From contig CM072863.1 of NCBI GenBank assembly GCA_036937835.1, positions 22,163,501 to 22,227,500 of the forward strand: a stretch of 64,000 nt of DNA, read 5' to 3'. This document shows, one piece after another, positions 46,017 through 55,297 of this stretch. Numbering within the stretch: the stretch's first letter is position 1; each line of letters opens with the position of its first letter. Both the position numbers and the translations under genes were made by a program. This stretch comes from Pampus argenteus (lineage: Eukaryota; Chordata; Actinopteri; Scombriformes; Stromateidae). The notes beneath the pieces are model-generated. The model made no database searches. It had not been told where the DNA came from and saw only the letters and a list, made by a program, of their open reading frames with translations.

Positions 46017-49000
46017 TTGTTGCCCACACAAGAGAACCGTGAGTGTTTCTATTGTCACAAAAGAGGCCATGTTGTTGCCGACTGTCTGTCATTGAAACGA
46101 AAACAGCAATCACCCTCAGCTTCTCAGCAGAAAGATGTGTGTTTGCTCAAAATGTGTCCACTTGTTACCAAACAGTCTGAGGACGTTGATGATAAACCTG
46201 ACCCTTGTTTCAAACCTTTTATTTCGAAGGGTTTTGTATCACTGACTGGAAATTCAAAAGACCATAAAACAATCACCCTACTGAGAGATTCAGCTGGTTC
46301 GCAGTCCATCATTAGAGATGGGGTCTTGCCTTTGTCATCTACTACCTCCTGTCAGTCTACTGTTAAAGTACAAGGGGTCGGGATGGTTAAAATACTTGCT
46401 CCACTACACAGAATCCATCTTCGGTGTCCTCTACTTAGTGGTTGGTTTCACGTTGCAGTTCTCCCTGACCTGCCTGTTGCTGGTGTTGATTTCCTCCTTT
46501 GTAATGATATTGCTGGGGGAAAAGTGAGTCCAACTCCAGTGATAGTGGACGTCCCTGTTGCAACCGACACTGCTTGTGACAGTCAAGAATCTCCTGAGAT
46601 TTTTCCGGCTTGTGCAGTCACAAGGGCTCAGACAAGAAGATATGGAGCTGGCCTGTCTGACTCCTTCTTTGTAGATCAGCCACCTGATACAAAAACTCCA
46701 GAGTCTGAAAATTCATCAGTATTTCAACTCAATCGTGAGCAATCCAGTATATCAAGTACAGAGGCAGTGGAGCTGCCGGCCACAAGAGATGAGTTTATTG
46801 CAGCCCAACAGAGTGACAAAACGCTAATAAACTGTTTGTCTTCTGTTCTCAGTCTTGAAGAGGCAAAGAAAAAGAAAGTGGCCTACCTCATGGACTATGG
46901 ATTGCTGATTCGCCGTTGGAGTGGTGAAGTCTTGGATGATGGAGACTGGAATGCAACTTATCAAATTGTGGTCCCGATGGCATATCGATCCCAGGTACTG
47001 TCTTTGGCTCATGACAATCCGTGGGCTGGACATCTAGGTGTTACAAAGACTTATGATAAAGTCCTTAGACATTTCTTCTGGCCAGGCCTCAAGTCTGACG
47101 TGGTGCGCCATTGCCGCTTGTGTCATGCATGCCAGGTAACTGGCAAACCAAACCAAGTGGTTGCTCCTGCCCCACTCTGTCCCATACCCGTGATGGGTGA
47201 GCCATTTGAAAAAGTGATTGTTGACTGCGTGGGACCATTACCTAAGACCAAATCTGGCAACCAGTTTCTTTTGACTATCATGTGTGTTTCTACTAGGTTC
47301 CCAGAGGCTGTTCCGCTACGGAAGATCACAGCTCCAGTAGTCAGTAAGGCACTTTTGAAATTCTTTACAATGTTTGGCCTTCCTAAAGTGGTTCAGACTG
47401 ATCAGGGTACCAATTTCACATCCCGAGTGTTTTCCCAGGTGCTAAAAACCTTAGGTATTAAGCATGTTACTTCAAGCCCGTATCATCCTGAAAGCCAGGG
47501 GGCACTAGAAAGGTTTCATCAAACCCTGAAGTCCATGCTCAGGAAACACTGTTTTGAGTCTCTAAAGGACTGGGATGAAGCTGTTCCATTTGTGTTGTTT
47601 GCTGCCCGTGAAGCTATACAGGAGTCACTTGGATTTAGTCCTGCTGAACTGGTGTTTGGACATGAGGTTCGTGGCCCCTTAAAACTTCTAAAGGAACAAC
47701 TACTCTTGCCAGAAGGGAAGAAGGTTCATAGCATTCCTGAATATGTAATGAAACTCAGAGCTCGTCTGCAGAGTGCCTGCTCGTTGGCCAAGGAGTCTCT
47801 ATCCTCCTCTCAGGTGAAAATGAAACAACATTATGACCAGAAAGCCATGGTCCGCTCATTTCAACCTGGTGACAAGGTTTTGATTCTTTCTCCTATCTCT
47901 GGTTCCACCCTATCTGCAAAATTTTCCGGTCCTTATGTTGTGGAGAAGAAAGTCAGTGACACTAACTTTATCATCCAAACTCCCGGCCGCAGACGCAGAA
48001 ACAGATTGTGCCATGTGAACATGATGAAGCCATACTTTACACCAGGAGATGGAAGTGGAACATCTGAAGTTCCAGAGGTAAAGGATGTTGTGTCACCAAT
48101 ATCTGTTTTCTCAACAGTGAGCTCTGCTGAAGAGGATGGGTTGGTTATGCGTAGCGCTGCACCACAGGGGGTAAGACTGAAGAATTCTGAGCTACTGTCC
48201 GATTTGTCTCACGCTTTGTCTCACCTTCCTGATGACCATCGTAGTGATGTTGAGAACTTAATTTCTGATTTCCGTTGCTTGTTTAATGATATCCCGTCTC
48301 AGACTACTGTCATTACACATGACATTGTCTTAACTAACCCAAGACCCATCAAACAGCATGCCTATCGGGTTAATCCTGCAAAGAGGGAGTGCATGAGGAA
48401 GGAGGTGGACTATCTGGTGGAACATGGATTCGCTGTACCCAGCTCCAGTCCATGGAGCTCCCCATGTGTCCTGGATCAGAAGTCGGATGGCAGTCCAAGG
48501 TTCTGTACCGACTTTCGTAAGGTAAACTCTGTGACTGTCCCTGATGCACACCCATTGCCACTGATTGAAGATTGTATTGACAAGATTGGTCCAGCAGAGT
48601 ATATCAGCAAACTTGACATGCTAAAAGGGTATTGGCAGGTTCCATTAACACCTCGTGCCTCGGAAATCTCAGCTTTTGTCACACCGGACAACTTCCTCCA
48701 GTATACAGTAATGCCCTTTGGTCTCTGTAATGCACCTGCTACCTTTCAGAGACTAGTCAACAAGGTGCTAGGTGATGTTCCACACTGTAAGGCATACTTG
48801 GATGACATTGTTGTATACTCTGATGACTGGAACTCTCACATGGCTACCTTGAGGGATGTCTTCAAACGTCTAGCTGATGCCTCAGTAACACTCAACCTTT
48901 CTAAATGTGAATTTGGGAGAGGTTCTATCTTATATCTTGGTCAGCAGATCGGTCGAGGTCAGGTGTGCCCTGCGGATGTGAAAATCACAGCAATTGCTGC

Positions 49001-49601
49001 ATTTCCTGTGCCAACCACCAGGCGGGAATTGCGACGGTTTCTTGGGATGGCTGGGTACTACCGCAGGTTCTGTAAAAACTTTTCTACTGTAGCAGCTCCA
49101 TTGACTGCACTAACCAGTCCATTGAAGCCATTTGCTTGGTCTAGTCAGTGCCAACAGTCTTTTGAAGATCTTAAGTGCCTTCTCACTTGTAACCCTGTTT
49201 TGTCTGCTCCAAACTTTTCCTTGCCCTTTAAGCTGGAAGTTGATGCCAGTGCTGTTGGGGCAGGGGCTGTACTCCTACAGGAAGATCTCCAAGGCATCGA
49301 CCATCCGGTAGCCTACTTTTCAAAGAAATTTGACAAACATCAACTGAAGTATTCCACAATCGAAAAGGAAACTCTTGCGTTGTTATATGCTTTGCAGCAT
49401 TTTGAAGTTTATTTGGCCTCCAGTGTTGAACCTATACGTGTTTTCACAGATCACAATCCTTTAGTTTTCCTCTCCAGGATGTATAACAAAAACCATCGGC
49501 TAATGCGTTGGTCTTTGATTGTACAGAACTACAACCTGGAGATTGCTCATAAAAAGGGGACTGAAAATGTACTCGCCGACGCCTTGTCTCGTGCGTTATA
49601 G
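46017..49601 (+). CDS. Pol polyprotein of element B: protease-integrase-RT-RNase H
   Basis: 1194 codons; the frame is open upstream of 46017 to at least about 45930 and no ATG starts it, so it is expressed with gag. In order: CCHC knuckle CFYCHKRGHVVADC; aspartic protease LLRDSAGSQSII and GVDFLLCNDIAGG; integrase zinc-binding HHCC (HDNPWAGHLG to CRLCHACQ); integrase core with the D,D,E residues in VDCVGPLP, VQTDQGTNF and ESQGALERF; a chromatin-binding-like tail; RT with KLDMLKGYWQVPL, MPFGLCNAPATFQ and catalytic YLDDIVVYS; RNase H with EVDASAVGAGAVL and FTDHNPLVFL, ending ADALSRAL. All catalytic residues I can check are present. The protease has DSA where many have D(S/T)G. Confidence 0.92.
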   Translation: MLPTQENRECFYCHKRGHVVADCLSLKRKQQSPSASQQKDVCLLKMCPLVTKQSEDVDDKPDPCFKPFISKGFVSLTGNSKDHKTITLLRDSAGSQSIIRDGVLPLSSTTSCQSTVKVQGVGMVKILAPLHRIHLRCPLLSGWFHVAVLPDLPVAGVDFLLCNDIAGGKVSPTPVIVDVPVATDTACDSQESPEIFPACAVTRAQTRRYGAGLSDSFFVDQPPDTKTPESENSSVFQLNREQSSISSTEAVELPATRDEFIAAQQSDKTLINCLSSVLSLEEAKKKKVAYLMDYGLLIRRWSGEVLDDGDWNATYQIVVPMAYRSQVLSLAHDNPWAGHLGVTKTYDKVLRHFFWPGLKSDVVRHCRLCHACQVTGKPNQVVAPAPLCPIPVMGEPFEKVIVDCVGPLPKTKSGNQFLLTIMCVSTRFPEAVPLRKITAPVVSKALLKFFTMFGLPKVVQTDQGTNFTSRVFSQVLKTLGIKHVTSSPYHPESQGALERFHQTLKSMLRKHCFESLKDWDEAVPFVLFAAREAIQESLGFSPAELVFGHEVRGPLKLLKEQLLLPEGKKVHSIPEYVMKLRARLQSACSLAKESLSSSQVKMKQHYDQKAMVRSFQPGDKVLILSPISGSTLSAKFSGPYVVEKKVSDTNFIIQTPGRRRRNRLCHVNMMKPYFTPGDGSGTSEVPEVKDVVSPISVFSTVSSAEEDGLVMRSAAPQGVRLKNSELLSDLSHALSHLPDDHRSDVENLISDFRCLFNDIPSQTTVITHDIVLTNPRPIKQHAYRVNPAKRECMRKEVDYLVEHGFAVPSSSPWSSPCVLDQKSDGSPRFCTDFRKVNSVTVPDAHPLPLIEDCIDKIGPAEYISKLDMLKGYWQVPLTPRASEISAFVTPDNFLQYTVMPFGLCNAPATFQRLVNKVLGDVPHCKAYLDDIVVYSDDWNSHMATLRDVFKRLADASVTLNLSKCEFGRGSILYLGQQIGRGQVCPADVKITAIAAFPVPTTRRELRRFLGMAGYYRRFCKNFSTVAAPLTALTSPLKPFAWSSQCQQSFEDLKCLLTCNPVLSAPNFSLPFKLEVDASAVGAGAVLLQEDLQGIDHPVAYFSKKFDKHQLKYSTIEKETLALLYALQHFEVYLASSVEPIRVFTDHNPLVFLSRMYNKNHRLMRWSLIVQNYNLEIAHKKGTENVLADALSRAL

Positions 49602-49640
49602 GTGGGATTAGTTGATTGTCCAAACCTTTGGTTGGACTCG

Positions 49641-49652
49641 TATGGGTGGGAG
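49641..49652 (+). other. polypurine tract of element B
   Basis: tatgggtgggag directly before the 3' LTR; a plausible plus-strand primer. Confidence 0.7.
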
Positions 49653-49890
49653 TGTTACGTGTACAGGGGCTTGTGTGTGTGTGTGTGTGTCTCTCTCTCT
49701 CTTTCCCTTCAGGTAATAACGGGAAGATTGGTTGCCACCTGTGGGCTCCAGAAGGGCTGGGATTGGTTCAACCTCCAATCACTCGTCCTATCAGGGATAG
49801 AGGACACCTGTTTAAATGCCCCTCTGTTTTGTTGCTTGCGCTCTTTTCTGTCTGTCTTTGGTTTGTGACTGACTCATGTTTCGTGAAGGT

Positions 49891-49936
<46 letters not shown>

Positions 49937-50324
49937 GGTGGGGATAGAACTAAGGTAAGGCTGGGGTACCCTATACACTTGCACACGTAGTATCTGTTGT
50001 TATCTCACTAGGTTATGGGTTGTTGCCCTCGATGTATTTTTATTCTGTTCAGGTATTTTTGGTAGAACAGATAGTGAGGCCTTTTTGTTTGTTCTTTTGT
50101 TTCTCCCAGAACAGGTTGAGCTAGGCCCATTTTTGTTGTATTTTTGATTGTTTCATTTGGCACAACCCCCACAGTTCTTGCTCCCCCCCACATGTTCCAA
50201 ACCTATGTTTGTTTCTTTAAAAAAGTGGAAAATAAATATCTTTTGACTGCCTTTTGTCTTCCCTGAGTATTTTCTTTGTTGGTTGTCAGTGTTATTGTTT
50301 CCGCCTATAAATGGAAACGTAACA
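49653..50324 (+). repeat. 3' LTR of element B
   Basis: 672 bp, the same as the 5' LTR except for three fewer TTG units and about four substitutions (for example catgtttcgtgaaggtttg here versus catgctccgtgaagggttg). Confidence 0.95.
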
Positions 50325-50329
50325 ATGAC

Positions 50330-50551
50330 TTTTATTACAGTAGGGCAATGTATATTTTCTGGAGTAAACATGTAAAAATTATGGTTTTCCTTGATTAACC
50401 TCTTTACTGTGATTCATTATTAAAGAAACAGTTTTAAACCAATTTTTAATTTACAATTTCTTACTTTCATGATTTACATTTTTTCATTGTAAAATCTACA
50501 GATATTTTAAACAAAAAAAAGAAGGAAGGAAGTGGCAATTGTGGCACTGTG
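50330..50551. other. AT-rich old repeat split by element B
   Basis: Sequence to the right of element B continues AT-rich acagta/ttacag-type DNA, like that left of 44036. The element therefore landed in an old dispersed repeat. No gene. Confidence 0.4.
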
Positions 50552-50887
50552 GTCTCCTACTGATTTTTGCTTGTATCAGACTTTTTAACTGCAGATACCA
50601 ATAAACAAAAAAAAACCAAAACAAACCTGTGATGCAGGTCAGGATTCAGCAACTTTGAGAAATTAATCATGAAATGAGTCCAGCATACAAATATATACAT
50701 GATGCTCCAAAATTTTATATAAATATCTGCATGCACATTACATGTATGATCAATAGTGCATGTATAGGACATACAGTGACTGGAACAACATTTACTAAAA
50801 CATCTAGTGAAAAATACATAAAATATACCTGCTACAGCTATTGTCAAAATATACATAATGAAGACACTAACAGTAGTTACGTTGCTG

Positions 50888-52966
50888 TTATGTAACAAAG
50901 TCCACCTGTTTGGGTCTGTTTGGTCTGTTTATAGGAGAATATTTGGATGCTGGTAAATTGTCCATTATTGCCGTCACAGCATCTGGTTTTATCTCCCGTT
51001 CCTTGAGCTCAGCCGCTCTCCTCCGCTCACCTCCTACTCTTCTACACTCAGAGCCACTCCGTCTCCTCTCCAATACATCTTGTTGTTTTTCTGCTGCTGC
51101 ACTTTTTCTCTGTTCTGAGTCACTCCTTTTCCTAAACCCCCCTGTCCTATAGTCCAAAACCTCCGTCCGTCTTCCCAGCCAGTCCCTCCCAGCCAAAACA
51201 CTTGAGTCCCTGGCAGAGTGAGGCTTGGTGTTATCACCTTGAACAGGATTGCGGATGTTACCCAGAGCTTGCATCCGTCTCATGTGGCTGTTGGCCCTTA
51301 CAGGGCTACTGAACCTCAGAGCCCGGGATGCTGAGTCTGTGGAGTGCACCCGGCTCTCGCTGTAGCTCCTTTTAGGGAGCGACACGGGGCCCCTGCGCTC
51401 CAGCATTGGGCTCAGTCTTGACTGACGTGTGTGGCTGTGGGTGGAGGGGCAGCAGGACACGCCACAGGTGGTGTAGCGGATTCGGCACGAGGTGCAGGCA
51501 CAGCCAGAGAGCAGGGCGGTGTGACTGGCCAGAGAGGAGAGGAAGGTGAGGGGGAAGGCACGCTGACACTGGAGGATACACTTTGGAGTGCTGAGACGTG
51601 ACGAGGCAGCGGTGGATGACCTGCGGCAGCTGGATATAACCTCTGATACAGCTGACTTCCCGCTGTCCTCCTGAAAGGTCTGGATCTGACGCCACTCCAG
51701 CTGCAGCAGCCTCTCCAAGTACCTTTCTAAAGGGCCCACCGGCCTGGGTCGAGGAGCCCCGCGGTCCTCCATGTTGTAGAAAACAGCAAGCTGACTGAGG
51801 CTCCAGGAATTAAAAGGTGGAGGGAGGAAATCTGGGAAGTCGAACCCACCATGGCCCTGTTGTCTGGGTCTGGTTCTGCGGCTGCGAGAGGAGGAGTCTT
51901 CAGCTTGGATGACCTCTGGCCGCAGCTCAAGCTGTGGAGGAACCCGACCAGGGAGCAACACAGGAAGTCTCTCTGAGTCAGACAAGTCAGTGTCACTGTC
52001 GCCTTCTCCGTGGCCACTGAGACGTCCTGCCTCCGGGTTTGGTGAGTGTCGCTCCGGCAGATCAGGACTGGAGTCACACAGGCGGTGGCAGGGAAAGGCT
52101 GCAGTGTGTCTGCTCCCTCTGTGCTTTTGTTCTCTGTGGGCGCAGCGCCGAGCAGCCGGCTGCACCTTCAGCTCCACCCTGTCGTCTGCAGGAAGGCACA
52201 CGGGATGGGACTTCGACTCTGTGGTTCCCTGAGTGCTGGAGGAGAAAGCACATTTTATTATATTAGCATCCAGGCTGCACAGAATGACATAAAGGTTGCA
52301 TGGACAGCTATTCTCACCTGTGTTGTGAAATATTACGCTTGGTCGGGGGCGTGTTCGGCTTGTGCTTTCTCCTTTGCTGCAGCCTCTGCAATTACACATA
52401 GACACTATTACACTTACACACATTTTTTTCTACTAATACTATGTCTGCAACCACCAATTGTGTTCATTATACTGTAGATCGATCTATTGATTATTTTCTC
52501 AATTCACTGATTAGTGAAGAAAATGTTGAAAAATATCGATCACTATTTCCCAGAGCCCAGGGTGACCAACAGTCCATAACCTGAAAAAGATTTAATTTAT
52601 TATCATAGAAGAATAAAATATTGACTTTTTGAGAAGCTGGAAGAGAAATTGTACATATTCTTCTTAAAAAAAATGATTCAAAATGATTAATTGTTTGTCA
52701 CAATAGTTGTCAACTGATTTAATAGTTGGAAACAAATAAATTAATTAAATTAACAGCTTTCATTATGTAAACAGGCAAAAAATATATATTCTGACAGGTA
52801 TTTCTTTGATTAATCGATTGTTTAGTCTTTGAATAGACAGAAAATAATGAAAAAAACACTAATTGATTAATCGACTGATCACACTTACTTTCTCATGGTT
52901 ATTCTCTTGCCTTTGGAGCGTGTGCTGTGGCTGCAGTGACTTCCTTTGTGACTGCCGTCGACCCAT
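50888..52966 (-). CDS. fam217b: FAM217-family protein, three coding exons
   Basis: Minus strand: exon 1 52889-52966 (MGRRQSQRKSLQPQ..., donor GTAAGT), exon 2 52318-52385 (RLQQRRKHKPNTPP..., donor GTGAGA), exon 3 50888-52235 (after acceptor CTCCTCCAG). Phases agree and give 497 aa. The conserved core is SDTDLSDSERLPV, FDFPDFLPPPFNSWSLSQLA and ERYLERLLQLEWRQIQT, which I recognise as FAM217-type. The rest is Ser/Arg-rich and probably disordered, with a conserved C-terminal ASKYSPINRPNRPKQVDF. Function of the family is not established. The choice of b paralogue is a guess. A likely 5' non-coding exon lies at about 53260-53440. A deleted copy is at 11632-12285. Confidence 0.68.
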
Positions 52967-53101
52967 TTTATTGCTTCAGAAAAAAAAAAGATGAGACTAA
53001 ATATTAAAGCATCGCCGCATAAAAACAACACAAGTGAAAAATACAGAAACAGTAATATATCCCGAGCTGAGGTTGTGTTTAGTATCTATCTGCATACATG
53101 A

Positions 53102-53103
<2 letters not shown>

Positions 53104-53138
<35 letters not shown>
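53104..53138. repeat. (CA)n microsatellite
   Basis: Pure ca run of about 17 units in the first intron region of the FAM217-type gene. Confidence 0.95.
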
Positions 53139-53139
<1 letters not shown>

Positions 53140-53249
53140 GCGCTTAGAGATCAAAGCGCAGTGATGATACCAACAAGCATCGCCGGTGATGCAACATATA
53201 CACGGATACAAAGAGCATCCCTGTCTCCGACATATACATGAACCTACTG

Positions 53250-53480
53250 AATAATGCTATATCTCACTGTATCTGGCCGCATTAGGCCTGCTGCTGCTCC
53301 ACGGCGCCTTCTTCTTCCTTTCCCTCTCCGTGATGGAGAATAGCTGTGGCACCCTCTCCTGCAGGATGGTGCCCATCCCAGCCTCCGACGGGCACCAATG
53401 AAACGGACGAGTGGGCTGTTCACGCGGAACGCCACGGTGTGATCATAATGAGTGGAGGTCGAAATACGCGGAATGCATCC
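53250..53480 (-). promoter_or_regulatory. probable 5' exon and promoter region of the FAM217-type gene
   Basis: This GC-rich stretch is upstream of coding exon 1 and is strongly conserved between the two copies (12118-12335 in copy 1). On the minus strand, copy 1 has a good donor CCAG|GTACAG, whereas copy 2 reads CCAGATACAG. The first-exon boundary of copy 2 must therefore differ, or that splice is lost. The transcription start is not determined. Confidence 0.4.
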
Positions 53481-54044
53481 CCTTCTTTATTAAAGTAATT
53501 GAGTCTGATGAAGGTTTCAGCTGCCGTCCAGCAGGGGGCGGCGTAGTACACTGTATGTGATGCTTCGGCTGTGCTTCAGATCTTAAAGGACGAGTTCACA
53601 ATTTTTCAAGTGTGTCTTTTTCTCTTTTCAGTCAAACTATCATTTAATCGAACTGTGTTGTATAGCACCTTTTGTACATGTTAGTGTCATCCAAAGTGAT
53701 TCAGACACATTATACATGTGTGTCAGCCGCCTTTTTGGCAGCCTGGATTTAACATGACTGATCCAAAGTCTCCTTCCCTCCATTAGAGAGCAGGTGTCAC
53801 ACCACGCAGGTGATTAAGACTAAAGAAATAGATTATAGAAATGCTTCATTCTGAGGAGATCTTACCTTCATACTTACCTGGTGAAAAGCAGCCAGTTACT
53901 TTATCGAAAGCTCTGCAGAGTCAGAGCCAGAGACAATTCACTTATCGCTGAGCCAAAGAAAACCATTAGTCCCTGAATGTGATGTGTGGAAAGATGTATT
54001 GGAGGAAGATCTTCTGCATGCACAATATCTTTAGTGAGTATTAC

Positions 54045-54350
54045 ATCACACACAGTATTAGGAAAGTGTTTCTGTCCAACTGTTGTAAATTGCCTCCATC
54101 TCAATTCTGACAAAACTGAAGTTCTTGTGATCGGCCCTGATTGTTTATTAAAGAGACCAGTCACCATATTGGCCCCCTCAGTAGCAACATCAAGATCACC
54201 TCTAAGAATCTTGGTGTCCTTTTTGACCAACATTTGAAACTACAGTATCAAAAATATGGAACTTTGCATGCATATCTTAATCTTTTCCAGCTTAGATGTA
54301 ACTCCCGCTTTACTTACATGACTGAGACCTCTCAAGCTCGTCTTCAGTAG
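54045..54350 (+). pseudogene. LINE RT remnant within duplication copy 2
   Basis: Counterpart of 13670-14050 with the same LHLNSDKTEVLVIGP motif; shorter, having lost the piece between tttgacc.. and aactacag. Not functional. Confidence 0.65.
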
Positions 54351-54420
54351 TGTAAAATGCACGCTGATCATCTGATGAAGGACTTTTATCTGTTCCCTGT
54401 TCCTATTTTAAATCCAGCGG

Positions 54421-55297
54421 TGACTGTGACTTTATGGTTGTTTCCCTTTCCCAATGGCATCAGATTCAAGTGTCTTATTACAACAACAGTCAGGGGCCCA
54501 AATGAACATTGAAATAGGCAAGTCTTGCTGTAATTAAAACAGCAGATCGTGTGTGAAAATGTACCTTAACAACTGCTATGCCATCGTTCTAGAAAGCGTC
54601 TACAAAGATAGAAACTTAAAGAAAGATTCAAATGAAAGATCATTTTTCACTTTATTATACTGTCTTATTATTATTTGAGTTCAATGCATTTGTAAACCAG
54701 TGCTAGGCACTTTTCAATCAGTAGCGTATAGCTGTTACTATCTTAACATTACTTATTGCACGAACAGTGCTGTGTTCATGTATGTGAACATGTACCATGA
54801 ACTAAATCAAAGACGCATCAACACAACAGGAATGCAGTGGGTTGCTCAGTAGTTTTTATTCTCACTAGAAATGTTACATTTCTTAAGACTTTCCTGACCT
54901 AATGTAAGCCATATTAGAAATAATGCATTTTTTCCCCCCCAAAAAAATACTCATATTCTGTTACTCAATTGTACTAATTACAAAACAGTCTCATAAGTCA
55001 CCTGGGCTACGTTGAACATACTTCATTCGTATAGTTTAGGTCTATACTACTATACTCGTCTCAGTGTGGCTCAGGTTTGTTAACACAAAGACTAAACACC
55101 GATGTGTTACACAAACTGAACATGTTAATGTGATCAATAAGCATGTTAAGGCATTAGTGGTATTATGATCAGTAATCGCTAATGAGAGAACAACTCTTGT
55201 GACATGACATCACTCCATGATTCATATGTCCCTGCGTGTCTGTCCTCCGTCCGTGTCCACACATGTCACTGCCACGGCGACCTGATGTCTCCTGTGA
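54421..55297. other. 3' flank of aldh1l, no other gene
   Basis: AT-rich and not coding. On the minus strand an AATAAA lies at 54855-54860, about 440 bases after the aldh1l stop, and is a plausible polyadenylation signal. If so, 54840-55297 is the aldh1l 3' UTR. Confidence 0.5.

Larger units (their letters stand above)
44041..50324 (+). mobile_element. complete Gmr1-like LTR retrotransposon (element B), 5-bp TSD
   Basis: 6284 bp with two LTRs (681 and 672 bp), a tRNA-Pro-type primer-binding site, gag, pol and a polypurine tract. The duplication atgac flanks it (44036-44040 and 50325-50329). The pol order is protease, integrase, reverse transcriptase, RNase H. This is the Ty1/copia order with Ty3/gypsy-type domains, the hallmark of the Gmr1-like group first described from cod. 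Outside the TTG microsatellite the LTRs differ at only about four positions, so the insertion is recent. One frame change between gag and pol is the only break I see. Confidence 0.95.
50552..54420. repeat. segmental duplication, copy 2
   Basis: Partner of 11382-16440 in the same orientation, about 39 kb away. It is the more complete copy: it contains all coding exons of the FAM217-type gene and lacks the hAT and RLE LINE insertions. Similarity ends on the right at ctgttcctattttaaa (about 54412), matching 16416-16433 of copy 1. Confidence 0.9.

Noticed and set aside
50674..50895. Small frames next to the FAM217-type gene end
   Set aside because: They are in non-coding sequence shared by both duplication copies and show no motif.
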